64,000 nt of DNA, taken from assembly GCF_026420145.1 (NCBI RefSeq), contig NZ_JAPMLV010000001.1, forward strand, positions 1,240,001 through 1,304,000, read 5' to 3'. Below are positions 9,179 to 18,615 of this stretch, in pieces. The stretch's first letter is position 1. Each line of letters starts with the position of its first letter. The position numbers and the translations under genes were made by a program. Source of the stretch: Enterobacter pseudoroggenkampii (GTDB lineage Bacteria > Pseudomonadota > Gammaproteobacteria > Enterobacterales > Enterobacteriaceae). The notes under the pieces were generated by a model. It was not told the origin of the DNA and searched no databases. It worked only from the letters and a program-made list of their open reading frames with translations.

Positions 9179-10399
9179 GTGGTTGCTGATAGTCAGCCAG
9201 GGCATATCGATCAGATTAAGCAGACCAACGCTGGCGCGGTGTATCGCCTGATTGATCAGCTTGGTCCGGTTTCGCGTATCGATCTTTCGCGCCTGGCACA
9301 ACTGGCACCTGCCAGTATCACCAAGATTGTCCGCGAGATGCTGGAAGCGCACCTGGTTCAGGAGACGGAAATTCAGGAGCCGGGCAGCCGTGGCCGTCCG
9401 GCAGTCGGGCTGGTGGTTGAGACGGAAGCCTGGCACTACCTGTCGCTGCGCATCAGCCGCGGCGAGATCTTCCTTGCGCTGCGCGATTTGAGCAGCAAGC
9501 TGGTGGTAGAGGACCGCCTTGAACTGCCACTCAACGCGGAGGAACCGCTCCTCGACGCGATTGTCTCGCACATCGATCGCTTCTTTATTCGCCATCAGCA
9601 GCGGCTTGAACGCTTAACGGCGATTGCCATCACCATGCCGGGCATTATTGATACCGAAAATGGTATTGTTCACCGCATGCCGTTTTACGACGATGTCAAA
9701 GAGATGCCGCTGGGCGAAGTGCTGAAAAACCATACCGGCGTGCCGGTCTATATTCAGCATGACATCAGCGCCTGGACGATGGCGGAGGCGCTGTTCGGCG
9801 CGTCCCGCGGCGCGCGGGATGTGATTCAGGTGGTCATCGACCATAACGTCGGGGCAGGCGTGATTACCGACGGACGTCTTCTCCACGCCGGAAGCAGCAG
9901 CCTGGTGGAAATTGGCCACACCCAGGTCGACCCGTACGGTAAGCGCTGCTACTGCGGCAACCACGGCTGTCTGGAGACCATTGCCAGCGTGGAAAGCGTG
10001 CTGGAGCTGGCGCAGGTCAGGCTCAGCCAGTCCATGAGCTCCTCGCTGCACGGACAACCCTTAACGGTGGATTCACTCTGCGCCGCCGCGCGCCAGGGCG
10101 ATCTGCTGGCGAAGGACATTATTACCGGGGTGGGGAATAACGTTGGCCGCATTCTGGCGATCATGGTGAACCTCTTCAACCCGCAAAAAATCCTCATTGG
10201 CTCACCGCTCAGCCAGGCGGCGGAGATCCTCTTCCCGGCGATTACGGCCTGTATTCAGCAGCAGTCGCTTCCCGCCTACAGCCGGAACATTGCGGTAGAA
10301 AGCACCCAGTTTTCCAACCAGGGTACGATGGCTGGCGCGGCGCTGGTCAAAGATGCCATGTATAACGGCTCGCTGTTGATCCGCCTGTTACAGGGTTAA
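9179..10399 (+). CDS. mlc: Mlc, ROK-family glucose-responsive repressor
   Basis: Mlc (also called DgsA) represses ptsG, ptsHI, manXYZ and malT, and is inactivated when unphosphorylated EIICB-Glc sequesters it at the membrane. The 406-residue protein has an N-terminal helix-turn-helix (about 15-70, GPVSRIDLSRLAQLAPASITKIV) and a ROK domain with the zinc-site segment GHTQVDPYGKRCYCGNHGCLE. It starts at a GTG (9179), as in E. coli, with a modest upstream AGGG/GAGG. It lies 95 bases after ynfL and upstream of bioD2, the E. coli arrangement. Confidence 0.96.
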   Translation: MVADSQPGHIDQIKQTNAGAVYRLIDQLGPVSRIDLSRLAQLAPASITKIVREMLEAHLVQETEIQEPGSRGRPAVGLVVETEAWHYLSLRISRGEIFLALRDLSSKLVVEDRLELPLNAEEPLLDAIVSHIDRFFIRHQQRLERLTAIAITMPGIIDTENGIVHRMPFYDDVKEMPLGEVLKNHTGVPVYIQHDISAWTMAEALFGASRGARDVIQVVIDHNVGAGVITDGRLLHAGSSSLVEIGHTQVDPYGKRCYCGNHGCLETIASVESVLELAQVRLSQSMSSSLHGQPLTVDSLCAAARQGDLLAKDIITGVGNNVGRILAIMVNLFNPQKILIGSPLSQAAEILFPAITACIQQQSLPAYSRNIAVESTQFSNQGTMAGAALVKDAMYNGSLLIRLLQG

Positions 10400-10529
10400 C
10401 TCTTTTCCGCAGATGTAAGAAAAATTGCGCTATCTCAAGCCGGGTAGCGCATGCATCCCGTAGACTTCCTCCACTGAATTATTTACCTGGTTTATATTTT
10501 CGAAGCATACCCAAGAGGTGGAGTGAGTC

Positions 10530-11225
10530 ATGCTTAAGCGTTTCTTTGTTACTGGTACAGATACCTCTGTCGGCAAGACCGTCGTATCCCGCGCATTGCT
10601 GCAGGCGCTGGCAGCAAGCGGTAAACGCGTGGCAGGGTACAAACCGGTCGCAAAAGGGAGTAAAGAGACGCCAGAGGGATTGCGCAATAAAGACGCCCTG
10701 GTGCTGCAAAGCGTCTCGTCACTGGAGTTGCCCTATCACGCGGTCAATCCCATTGCGTTAAGCGAAGAGGAGAGCAGCGTAGCGCACAGCGGCCTGATTA
10801 ATTATCCCCTGTTGTCCGACGGCCTGGCGAACCTGAGCGAGAAGGTTGATCACGTCGTGGTTGAAGGGACGGGCGGCTGGCGCAGCCTGATGAATGATTT
10901 GCGCCCGCTGTCTGAATGGGTTGTGCAGGAGCAGCTTCCGGTGGTGATGGTGGTGGGTATCCAGGAAGGGTGCATCAACCACGCGCTGCTGACGGCGCAG
11001 GCGATTGCCAATGACGGCCTGCCGCTGGTTGGCTGGGTAGCAAACCGCATCAACCCGGGCCTGGCGCACTACGCGGAGATCATCGACGTGCTGAGCACCA
11101 AACTGCCCGGACCGCTGGTGGGCGAGCTGCCTTATCTGCCACGCGCCGAGCAGCGCGAGCTAGCGCAGTACATCGATCTCTCTGCCCTCGGTGGCGTGTT
11201 GACCGTAGACAGAGTCGTGGCGTAA
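10530..11225 (+). CDS. bioD2: Dethiobiotin synthetase paralogue BioD2 (YnfK)
   Basis: The 231-residue protein belongs to the ATP-dependent dethiobiotin synthetase family, which closes the ureido ring in biotin synthesis. The P-loop GTDTSVGKT is at residues 8-16, with the family segments [20 protein letters not shown] and [13 protein letters not shown]. It stands outside the bio operon, downstream of mlc, as ynfK does in E. coli, so it is probably the second, less characterised paralogue. Its last 66 bases overlap the 3' end of clcB on the other strand. Confidence 0.93.
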   Translation: MLKRFFVTGTDTSVGKTVVSRALLQALAASGKRVAGYKPVAKGSKETPEGLRNKDALVLQSVSSLELPYHAVNPIALSEEESSVAHSGLINYPLLSDGLANLSEKVDHVVVEGTGGWRSLMNDLRPLSEWVVQEQLPVVMVVGIQEGCINHALLTAQAIANDGLPLVGWVANRINPGLAHYAEIIDVLSTKLPGPLVGELPYLPRAEQRELAQYIDLSALGGVLTVDRVVA

Positions 11226-12434
11226 CGTCCGCGACAATACGGACGCCAGCACGCAGGCGACCAGCAGGCCGGGCAGTAAAAAATACTGTCCGGTCATTTC
11301 ACAGACCATCAGCGCCGACATAATGGGCGCATGCGTGGTCGCGGCAAGTAGGGTTGCCATTCCTGCCAGCCCCAGCAAAATTGCCGTCTCAGAACCCGGC
11401 AGCCACAGCGCGAACAGCTGTGCAAACAGCATGCCTGTCGCCATGCCGACAAACAGCGTCGGCGTGAACACCCCGCCCGGCGCGCCCGATCCGCTGCTCG
11501 CCAGTACCGCCAGCAGTTTGCAGATAAACACCCCGGCAATCACCGACAGCAGCGGCGGCGCGAGCAGAAAAGCCTGAACCACGCTGTAGCCATTCCCCCA
11601 CACCTTCGGCGTCAGAAGAGACAGCAGCCCGACGATCGCACCGCCCAGCGCTAATTGCCACGGTGGCGAAAGCTTGAGGCGCAAGAAAAGACCGTGGCTG
11701 AACGCCATCAGCCACATCAGCAGCGGCCCGCAGAGACCCGCCACCAGCCCCATCGCGACCAGCAGGGCATAATCGGTAGCGGTGAGGATACCGCTCAGAT
11801 GGACCGCGTAGAGCGTGTCGGTACCCGGCGCCAGAAGCTGCGTGGTGAGAAGCGCCACCACCGCCGCGATAACCACGGGCCCGAGCGAGGCCAGCATCAG
11901 GGTGCCAAACAGAATCTCAGCGATGAACAGGCTTCCGGCTAAGGGAGCATGGTAGGCGCTGGCCATCCCGGCGGCGGCACCGCAGGCTATCCATAATTTC
12001 CACTCGGATTTGGGCGTAAAGCGCCGGGCGAAAAGGGAGGCGGCGAGGGCGGCAAGCAGGATCATCGCCCCTTCACGCCCGATGGCGCTTCCGCTGGCAA
12101 CGACCAGCAGTGAGGCGAGGGATTTAACCAGGCTGGCGCCGTAGTCAAACTGGCCGTCACCGGTCTCCAGCGCTTCCATGTAGTCAGTGGGGGCATGAGG
12201 CCGTTGCGCGGTCAGCCGTTGCCATCCCCAGAGCAGCAGCCCGGCCGCCAGACCACCCAGCGCTGGCGTCAGCGCGCGCCGCCAGGGGGAGAGCGACGCG
12301 GCGGCATTCACCAGGCTGCCGCTGTCGTTGCTGAGAAGCAGCCACTCCAGCAGGTACATGCTGTGGCGGAACACCGCCACGGCCAGCGCGGCCAGCACGC
12401 CGGTAACGGTAGCAATCAGCAGTCGGCGAAACAT
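11160..12434 (-). CDS. clcB: Voltage-gated ClC-type chloride channel ClcB
   Basis: ClcB is an inner-membrane ClC-family chloride channel or antiporter linked to acid resistance. The motifs [28 protein letters not shown] and [12 protein letters not shown] are the conserved ClC selectivity segments. The start is uncertain: the ATG at 12434 gives [10 protein letters not shown] as in E. coli (424 residues), but an ATG at 12470 is in frame and neither has a strong ribosome site. The gene ends inside bioD2, a 66-base tail-to-tail overlap. It follows the osm operon terminator on the same strand. Confidence 0.93.
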   Translation of the reverse strand: MFRRLLIATVTGVLAALAVAVFRHSMYLLEWLLLSNDSGSLVNAAASLSPWRRALTPALGGLAAGLLLWGWQRLTAQRPHAPTDYMEALETGDGQFDYGASLVKSLASLLVVASGSAIGREGAMILLAALAASLFARRFTPKSEWKLWIACGAAAGMASAYHAPLAGSLFIAEILFGTLMLASLGPVVIAAVVALLTTQLLAPGTDTLYAVHLSGILTATDYALLVAMGLVAGLCGPLLMWLMAFSHGLFLRLKLSPPWQLALGGAIVGLLSLLTPKVWGNGYSVVQAFLLAPPLLSVIAGVFICKLLAVLASSGSGAPGGVFTPTLFVGMATGMLFAQLFALWLPGSETAILLGLAGMATLLAATTHAPIMSALMVCEMTGQYFLLPGLLVACVLASVLSRTLRHDSVYGQHATEGREIDVLR

Positions 12435-12543
12435 CGCGCGGATGTCGGGGTACGTATGAAGACGTTGCATGAGTCGCGAGTCAACGGGAAAGATACAATA
12501 TTGTGGCGGCAAATCGTGGGGTTAGCAAAAGGTATGCGTGCGG

Positions 12544-12564
12544 AAAAGCCGGGCAATGCCCGGC
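12544..12564 (-). terminator. Terminator of the osm operon
   Basis: On the minus strand GCCGGGC-ATT-GCCCGGC is followed by TTTTCC. It lies nine bases after the osmV stop and separates the osm operon from clcB. Confidence 0.75.
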
Positions 12565-12572
12565 CTGAAAGG

Positions 12573-13721
12573 TTAACTGTCGCTATGAATATTCAGCGCC
12601 CGGCGCGTACGCCCTGAACTCAGGTACTCGGCAATATAGTCCTGAGAAATCTCGCCGTTGTAGCGCCCGTCCTCATCCACGATCGGCATCCAGCTGGTGT
12701 TGCTCTCATACAGGCGTGACAGCACCACGCGCAGGTTGTCTTCCGCTTTGCCGGTCATGCGGAACGGATGCAGGATGTCGGCGCAGGTCCCGCTGGCGTT
12801 ACGTGCTTCGCGACGCTTCACAAAGCCCAGCGGTTTGCCGTGCTCGTCAACTACGGTAACGGCACGAATGTCATTATCATCCATGGTCGCAAAGGCTTCA
12901 GGGAGCGGCGTAGAGCCCCGCACCGTAATGGTCGGCTGCTGGTCGGTGACGTCGCCCGCCGAGACCAGCAGCAGACGCTTCAGGGTGCGGTCCTGACCGA
13001 CAAACGAGCCGACAAACTCATTCGCCGGTTTCGCCAGCAGTTCATCCGGACTGGCGCACTGCACGATTTTCCCCTGACGGAACACCGCAATACGGTCGCC
13101 GAGCTTGAGGGCTTCGTCGATATCGTGGCTGACCAGCATGACGGTTTTTTTCAGCTTGCGCTGCATCTCCAGGAATTGATTCTGGATCACCTCGCGGTTG
13201 ATCGGGTCCACCGCGCCGAAGGGTTCATCCATCAGCAGTACCGGAGGATCCGCCGCCAGGGCGCGGATCACGCCGATACGCTGCTGCTGGCCGCCGGACA
13301 TCTCGCGCGGGTAGCGATTCAGGAACTTATGCGGATCCAGCGCCACCATATCCATCAGCTCTTCGGCACGGGTTTTACAGCGTGCTTTATCCCAGCCCAG
13401 CATGCGCGGCACGACGGTAATGTTCTCTTCGATGGTCATGTTCGGGAACAGGCCAATCTGCTGGATCACGTAGCCAATGTTGCGGCGCAGGGTGACGGTG
13501 TCCATCCCACTGGTGTCTTCGCCGTTAATCAGGATTGTCCCGCTGCTGGGGGTAATGAGGCGGTTAATCATCTTCAGGGTGGTGGTCTTCCCGCAGCCGG
13601 ACGGGCCGAGCAGGACGCACATTTCCCCTTCGGGCACGTTCAGGTTGACGTTGTCCACGGCCTTAAAGGTCTGGCCGTGCTTCTGTGAAAATTGTTTGGT
13701 GAGGTTTTCCAGTTTTATCAT
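12573..13721 (-). CDS. osmV: Osmoprotectant ABC importer, ATP-binding subunit OsmV
   Basis: This 382-residue ATPase powers uptake of osmoprotectants such as glycine betaine with OsmW, OsmX and OsmY. Walker A GPSGCGKTT is near residues 37-45, the signature MSGGQQQRIG and Walker B VLLMDEPFGAVD follow, and two CBS-like repeats fill the C-terminal third (about 260-375), as in the OpuA/ProV class. The start at 13721 (MIKLENLTK) shares its A with the osmW stop (TAATG), so translation is coupled. The gene order matches the Salmonella osmU locus as I recall it. Confidence 0.9.
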   Translation of the reverse strand: MIKLENLTKQFSQKHGQTFKAVDNVNLNVPEGEMCVLLGPSGCGKTTTLKMINRLITPSSGTILINGEDTSGMDTVTLRRNIGYVIQQIGLFPNMTIEENITVVPRMLGWDKARCKTRAEELMDMVALDPHKFLNRYPREMSGGQQQRIGVIRALAADPPVLLMDEPFGAVDPINREVIQNQFLEMQRKLKKTVMLVSHDIDEALKLGDRIAVFRQGKIVQCASPDELLAKPANEFVGSFVGQDRTLKRLLLVSAGDVTDQQPTITVRGSTPLPEAFATMDDNDIRAVTVVDEHGKPLGFVKRREARNASGTCADILHPFRMTGKAEDNLRVVLSRLYESNTSWMPIVDEDGRYNGEISQDYIAEYLSSGRTRRALNIHSDS

Positions 13722-14368
13722 TATCGAATCCCCTTTGGAGTCAGAACCACCTGCAGACGATGCAGCAGCCAGTCGAGCACAATCGCTAAAAGACAAATCA
13801 TCAGCGCGCCCGCAATCAACATGCGAATATCGCTTCCGCCGATGCCGTTGAGCAGCAGCAGGCCCAGACCGCCCGCGCCGATCACCGCGGCAATCGCCAT
13901 CACGCCGATGTTCATCACCACGGCGGTGCGGATCCCGCCGAAAATCACCGGCAGCGCCATCGGGATTTCGACCCAGCGCAGCCGCTGCCAGAAGGTCATG
14001 CCGATGCCGCGTCCGGCTTCGCGCAGGCCCGGCGGCAGGCTGTCGAGCGCGGTATGGGTGTTACGCACAATCGGCAGCAGCGAGTAGAGAAACACCGCCG
14101 TGATCGCGGGCAGGGCACCAATCCCCTGACCGATCAGCGAAAACAGCGGGATCATCAGGCCAAACAGGGCGATAGACGGAATGGTCAGCACGATGGTGGC
14201 TATCCCCAGCACCGGCGTTGCCAGCCACCTGTGGCGGACAATCAGAATGCCCAGCGGTACGCCGATGATGATGGCTAAGCCTACGGCCAGCGCCACCAGC
14301 CACAGGTGCTGCAGCGTCAGGGTTAAGAGGTAATCCCAGTTGTCCAGAATGTAGTGAATCGTCTCCAT
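13721..14368 (-). CDS. osmW: Osmoprotectant ABC importer, permease OsmW
   Basis: A 215-residue inner-membrane permease of the BinPDT/OpuAB class with about five or six hydrophobic segments. The EAA-like loop is around REAGRGIGMTFWQRLRWVEIPMALPVIFGGI. It is eight bases downstream of osmX and overlaps osmV by one base. It probably pairs with OsmY as a heterodimeric channel. Confidence 0.88.
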   Translation of the reverse strand: METIHYILDNWDYLLTLTLQHLWLVALAVGLAIIIGVPLGILIVRHRWLATPVLGIATIVLTIPSIALFGLMIPLFSLIGQGIGALPAITAVFLYSLLPIVRNTHTALDSLPPGLREAGRGIGMTFWQRLRWVEIPMALPVIFGGIRTAVVMNIGVMAIAAVIGAGGLGLLLLNGIGGSDIRMLIAGALMICLLAIVLDWLLHRLQVVLTPKGIR

Positions 14369-14376
14369 AGCGCCTC

Positions 14377-15276
14377 CTACAGCAGCTGTTTGCTACGCAG
14401 GAAATCGCGGGCGACCTGCTGCGGTGACTGATGGTCGATATCCACCTTTTTGTTCAGCTCGGTGATAACGTCGTTGTTGAGCTGGGCCGAGAGGGTGTTG
14501 AGCGCCTCTTCCAGGCCGGGGTTGGCCTCCAGCGTGTCCTTACGCACCACCGGGGTGACCGCATAGCTCGGGAAGAAGCCTTTATCGTCTTCCAGCACCT
14601 TGAGGTCGAAGCCCTTCACGCGACCATCGGTGGTATAAATCAGCCCGGCGTCAACGAAGCCGTCGCGCACCGCGTTATAGACCAGGCCGGGGTCCATCTG
14701 ACGGATCTGCGGGCGGTCCAGCTCCATCTTATAGGCCGCCTGAAGCGGCTTCATGCCGTCGCTGCGCCCGGCAAACTCCAGGTCCAAGCCCAGCAGCCAG
14801 TTTTTGTCCGGGTTGGTTTTACGGATCTGCTCAATCTTCGCCACCATCTCCGACATGGTGTTGATGTGTTCCGCCTCGGCGCGCTTGCGCTGCATGGCGA
14901 AAGCATAGGTGTTGTTCATATCGGCGGGCTTGAGCCAGACCAGACCGTGCTTCGCGTCCAGGCGTTTTACCGTCTCGTAAGACTCCTGCGGCGACATGCG
15001 CTTGTTGATGTGGTTAAAGATGATCAGCGACGTGCCGGTGTACTCCCAGGTCATGTCAATCTGCTTGTTGATCATCGCGTTGCGGGAGATCACCGTGGCA
15101 ATGTTGGTTTGCGGCTGGACCTGAAAACCTTTCTTTTGCAGGTACTGCACGGTCATCGCCGAGAGAATGTGCTGCTCGGTAAAGCTCTTGGTCGCCAGAA
15201 TCAGCGGGGCCGCCATCGCCTGGCTGGTGAACAGCGCCGCGGCACACAGCGCCGTCAGGCCGGAAAACAGTCTCAT
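14377..15276 (-). CDS. osmX: Osmoprotectant-binding periplasmic protein OsmX
   Basis: The 299-residue precursor has a clear Sec signal peptide ([23 protein letters not shown], cleavage near residue 22). It matches the OpuAC-type substrate-binding family of quaternary-amine importers ([20 protein letters not shown] at the mature start; [10 protein letters not shown]). It delivers substrate to OsmW/OsmY in the inner membrane. A ribosome site AAGGAG lies close before the ATG. The precise ligand cannot be read from the sequence. Confidence 0.9.
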   Translation of the reverse strand: MRLFSGLTALCAAALFTSQAMAAPLILATKSFTEQHILSAMTVQYLQKKGFQVQPQTNIATVISRNAMINKQIDMTWEYTGTSLIIFNHINKRMSPQESYETVKRLDAKHGLVWLKPADMNNTYAFAMQRKRAEAEHINTMSEMVAKIEQIRKTNPDKNWLLGLDLEFAGRSDGMKPLQAAYKMELDRPQIRQMDPGLVYNAVRDGFVDAGLIYTTDGRVKGFDLKVLEDDKGFFPSYAVTPVVRKDTLEANPGLEEALNTLSAQLNNDVITELNKKVDIDHQSPQQVARDFLRSKQLL

Positions 15277-15294
15277 AAAAGCTCCTTGTTATTG

Positions 15295-16005
15295 TTATCG
15301 AGCGAGATGGGGACTCATCACGCGACCCAGCGCCGCCAGCAGGGTATCGAGGATCAGTGCGAACAGGGCGGTGGCCGCCGCGCCGAGGATCAGGGTCGGG
15401 AAATCGTTCAGATAAATGCCGGGGAAAATCAGCTCGCCGTAGCTGCTGGCGCCAATCAGGAACGCCAGCGGCGCGGTACCGACGTTAATGGCGGTGGCGA
15501 TGCGGATCCCCGAGAGCATGACCGGCCAGGCGGCTGGCAGCTCAACCTGACGCAGACGCTGCCATTTGGTCATCCCGATGCCGTTTGCCGCTTCCAGCAG
15601 CGACGGCGGGACCGAGCACAGCCCGGCATAGGTGTTACGCACGATCGGCAGCAGCGAGGCAAGGAACAGGGCGATGATGGCGGGCGTATCGCCAATGCCA
15701 ATCACCACCATTGCCAGCGCCAGAACGGCCAGCGGCGGCAGCGTGTTGCCGACGTTGAAGATTTGCATCACATATTCGGCGATACCCCGCGCGGCCGGAC
15801 GGCTCAGCAGAATACCGGCTGGAATACCCACCAGCAGGGCAAAAAACATGGATGAGAAAACCAGAATCATGTGCTGTTGCCCGAGATAGACCAGGTCAAC
15901 CTGACGCGCCTTTATCGTCTCCATCCCGATACCCCAGACGAGGAGGGCGAGGACCACAATAATGGCGCCGACAAACAGCAGCGAACGTTTGAGTAATGGG
16001 TGCAT
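15295..16005 (-). CDS. osmY: Osmoprotectant ABC importer, permease OsmY
   Basis: First gene of the osm operon: a permease of 236 residues from the ATG at 16005. I prefer this start over the ATG at 16029 because AGGGAGA lies about nine bases upstream. The EAA-type loop is EAANGIGMTKWQRLRQVELPAAWPVMLSGI. The operon promoter must lie in the 275 bases up to 16280. The name follows the Salmonella osmU nomenclature and should not be confused with the unrelated periplasmic OsmY of E. coli. Confidence 0.87.
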   Translation of the reverse strand: MHPLLKRSLLFVGAIIVVLALLVWGIGMETIKARQVDLVYLGQQHMILVFSSMFFALLVGIPAGILLSRPAARGIAEYVMQIFNVGNTLPPLAVLALAMVVIGIGDTPAIIALFLASLLPIVRNTYAGLCSVPPSLLEAANGIGMTKWQRLRQVELPAAWPVMLSGIRIATAINVGTAPLAFLIGASSYGELIFPGIYLNDFPTLILGAAATALFALILDTLLAALGRVMSPHLAR

Positions 16006-16280
16006 TGCGGTGTGTCTCCCTGTGCGCATGCGTTATAGCAACCACCGGTTGCCTGTTGTTATGCCATGTTTCGGCAGGGGTATTTCACCTATAGCAAGCG
16101 TTTGGGAAGGGTTCCAGCGAAGGGGTAAAATCAGTAACCCTATGAAAACAGTGACAACCTCGGGTTAAGCCTTATGGCGTAAGGGCTGATTGAGGAAGAG
16201 GCAGAATAGTCCTAAAGACGAGAAGTGAAAGTGACGTTGTCACGAGTAATGGCCGCACCTTTGTCGGTGCGGCAGTGCAT

Positions 16281-17228
16281 TTACGCTGTTTTGTGCGCTT
16301 TTGATCTCCATTCCTGCCAGATGTTTTCAAGACCGTGCCGGTATGAAGTGACGGGAAAGTCGGGAAAATGCCGCTTAAACTTCGTCGAATCAAACAGGTT
16401 GTCAACGTCGTATCTGGGCAACAGCTCCCGCATTTCGCGCGCGCCCTGCGAAAACAGTGCCGTCGCGGCGAAGGCCAGCTCGCCCAGCACGGCGTAGTCC
16501 GCCTTCTGGCCGAAGATATCGCAGGCGAGGGTAACAAACTGTTGATACGTCAGCCTTTCGTCGCAGCAGGGCAAATGCCACGTCTGCCCGTATGCCTCAG
16601 GCGTATTGCCCAGCAGGGCGAGCGCGCGGCTGGCATCCGGCGTCCAGATGAGGGTGCGAAGCGTATCGTCACGTACCGGAACGCGCGGACGTTTGTGCTG
16701 CTTCAGCCTGTCGATAATGAGCGTATTCGTGAAGCTCTGCGTTCTCTCAGGCCCGTAAAACTCCGGGGCCCGACCGATGAGGACGGGAATGTCGCCCCGC
16801 TGCATTTCGGCAAGCACCCGGTTGGCCATCAGCGCACGCACGTTGCCTTTCCGTCCCCGGGGCGCAAAGCGCGTCTCTTCAGTTTGTGGCACGTCGCTCT
16901 GGGGGTACATGTAAGTATTGTCAAAATAGACGAATCTTGCGCCAGCCTTTCGCGTGGCCTCCAGGGCATTGTCCAGCATGGTTGGGAACTGACGCTCCCA
17001 CAGCGCGGAATCAGGCGGCAGACCAGCGGTAAAATAGACCGTATCGCTGCCGTTAACCGCCTCCTGCGTCTGCTGAGCATCCAGAAGATTGGCCGCAGCC
17101 GTGATATCGCTGGCGTGGACTTTCTGCGGATGGCGGCTGACCAGCCTGATATCGTCGGTATAGGCGCGTTTTAATTCGCGGGTCAGTTCACGGGCGATTT
17201 GCCCGCTGGCACCCAGAATAGTTTGCAT
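16281..17228 (-). CDS. NAD(P)-dependent epimerase/dehydratase-like SDR protein
   Basis: A 315-residue extended/atypical short-chain dehydrogenase-type protein. The N-terminus MQTILGASGQIARELTREL contains a degenerate GxxGxxG nucleotide-binding loop. FDNTYMYPQSDVPQTEET resembles the active-site region of NAD-dependent epimerases. The substrate is unknown. It is divergent from a MerR-family regulator, and the gap holds a textbook MerR promoter pointing at this gene, so it is probably induced by whatever that regulator senses. Confidence 0.8.
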   Translation of the reverse strand: MQTILGASGQIARELTRELKRAYTDDIRLVSRHPQKVHASDITAAANLLDAQQTQEAVNGSDTVYFTAGLPPDSALWERQFPTMLDNALEATRKAGARFVYFDNTYMYPQSDVPQTEETRFAPRGRKGNVRALMANRVLAEMQRGDIPVLIGRAPEFYGPERTQSFTNTLIIDRLKQHKRPRVPVRDDTLRTLIWTPDASRALALLGNTPEAYGQTWHLPCCDERLTYQQFVTLACDIFGQKADYAVLGELAFAATALFSQGAREMRELLPRYDVDNLFDSTKFKRHFPDFPVTSYRHGLENIWQEWRSKAHKTA

Positions 17229-17271
17229 ATGAGCTCCCTGATGAGATGACGATCCGGTTGACCGTATAAAA

Positions 17272-17302
17272 AGTTTAAGCTTAAAGTTAACTTTAAGGTC
17301 AA
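17272..17302 (-). promoter_or_regulatory. MerR-type promoter with 18-bp palindromic operator
   Basis: On the minus strand TTGACC (-35, 17302-17297) and TAAACT (-10, 17277-17272) are separated by 19 bases, the overlong spacer typical of MerR-regulated promoters. CTTAAAGTTAACTTTAAG (17280-17297) is a perfect 18-base palindrome spanning it. It resembles SoxR-class operators and drives the SDR gene. Confidence 0.8.
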
Positions 17303-17320
17303 GACGTAAGAGCAGATCAA

Positions 17321-17770
17321 ATGAGAATTGGCGAGCTGTCGAAAATGACGGGGATTTCCCCGTCGCGCATTCGGTTCTATGAGGCGGAAGGTTTACTACC
17401 GAGACCCGTCAGGCAGGGGAACGGCTACCGAACGTATTCTCAAGAGGCGGCAGCGCTGCTGAACATCATCGACAACGCGCAGCGTACCGGGTTCTCACTG
17501 GAGCAAATACGCTGCTTCCTGCCGCAGCCGCAACAGCACTGGGATCATGAGGGACTGATCCAGTCCCTGAAAACGCGTATTGCCGAAATAGAAGCGATGC
17601 AGAAGCAGCTTGAGGAAAACCGCAGAGAATTGCTGACGCTGGTCGCGAGTATCACCAACCGTCCGGATGGGATCTCCTGCGACGACAACATGCAGCGCCT
17701 GCTGGGGCAGCTGCAACACTCAGACGGTAGCGCGAACCCGTCGAACCCGCGTCGAGACGGTGATAATTGA
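17321..17770 (+). CDS. MerR-family transcriptional regulator
   Basis: A 149-residue MerR-family activator: winged helix-turn-helix at residues 1-70 (MRIGELSKMTGISPSRIRFYEAEGLL), then a coiled-coil dimerisation helix (about 80-115, IAEIEAMQKQLEENRRELL). The C-terminal tail is short with a single Cys (ISCDDNMQRLLGQL), so a SoxR-type iron-sulfur cluster is unlikely. It is divergent from the SDR gene and its operator is visible between them. The 3' end overlaps the DUF1275 gene tail-to-tail by 51 bases. Confidence 0.9.
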   Translation: MRIGELSKMTGISPSRIRFYEAEGLLPRPVRQGNGYRTYSQEAAALLNIIDNAQRTGFSLEQIRCFLPQPQQHWDHEGLIQSLKTRIAEIEAMQKQLEENRRELLTLVASITNRPDGISCDDNMQRLLGQLQHSDGSANPSNPRRDGDN

Positions 17771-18457
17771 AACGATAGCGATCACGGCAAGCATCAGTCC
17801 GAGCGCCAGCATGGCGTTAAAGCCAATCCATCGGAAAAGCAGCAGCCCCGCGATACCGCCCGTAATAAACGAAAACAGGGTGGTTAAGTGGGTTTTCAGC
17901 TGACTTTTTTGCGCCGCCGTATCTTTGGAGTAATCCCTGCGCATCATCGCCACCAGTACGGAGGCCAGGGATATCCCCGCGTCCGTCAGCGTGCCGGTAA
18001 TGTGCGTCGATCTCACCCGTCCGCCGGAAAGCTGCGTAGAAGTGGAATTATGAATGCCCATCAGGCCGCACAGGAAAAGAATAATCTCGCGGTTGCTGGT
18101 GAGGGCATGAAAATACATCTCGTAGAAGGAAACGCCGGTCAGTAATATCCCCTCGACAAAAAGGATCTGGCAAAAAACCAGCCTGACGTTATGGATAATA
18201 CCCCATATGACGATCGTGCGCGCAATAATGGCGCCAGCCACAAAAGAGAGAATTATCGAGCCGAAGAAAATAATATCGCTCAGATCGGTAGAAGAAACTT
18301 CGCTGGATAATTGTGAGGTGTTGCCGGTCATGTGTGAGGGGAAAAAGCCAAATGCCCCGAGGGCGATGGCGTTCAGCAAACCTGCTGAGGTCGCCAGCCA
18401 GAGAGCAAGCCGGCGATCCTCCTGATGCGTTCGTTCTTTCTTGAGTTTAATCAGCAA
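17720..18457 (-). CDS. DUF1275 (YoaK-family) membrane protein
   Basis: An inner-membrane protein of unknown function in the DUF1275/YoaK family, 245 residues with about six hydrophobic segments and the family motif FGFFPSHMTGNTSQLSSEV near residues 40-60. I chose a TTG start at 18457 because GGAGG sits six bases upstream; the frame stays open to 18511 but without a comparable ribosome site. It overlaps the merR tail by 51 bases. Confidence 0.8.
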   Translation of the reverse strand: MLIKLKKERTHQEDRRLALWLATSAGLLNAIALGAFGFFPSHMTGNTSQLSSEVSSTDLSDIIFFGSIILSFVAGAIIARTIVIWGIIHNVRLVFCQILFVEGILLTGVSFYEMYFHALTSNREIILFLCGLMGIHNSTSTQLSGGRVRSTHITGTLTDAGISLASVLVAMMRRDYSKDTAAQKSQLKTHLTTLFSFITGGIAGLLLFRWIGFNAMLALGLMLAVIAIVSIITVSTRVRRVRATV

Positions 18458-18615
18458 GAATACCTCCGGGTTGAGCTTTGCCTGACTATTCAGGCTAGCA
18501 AAGCGGTGCAACGGGCTGTCCAGGATATGGCTTAATTATTATTCCCTCTGACGACAATCAGGGTTTCGTAATTAAAAAAACAGCCTCGTTGCGGTATTCA
18601 TTCAGGCATTAAGTT

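Noticed and set aside
12470..12512. Upstream TTG/ATG starts extending ClcB
   Set aside because: No ribosome site, and the added residues do not resemble known ClcB; the start at 12434 fits the family, though 12470 cannot be excluded.
12768..13688. A 306-codon open frame on the plus strand opposite osmV
   Set aside because: Its His/Arg/Gln-rich composition is typical of a shadow frame in GC-rich DNA, and osmV on the other strand has clear ABC motifs.
14431..15855. A 474-codon plus-strand frame across osmX and osmY
   Set aside because: Spans two real minus-strand genes and has shadow-type composition with no signal or domain.
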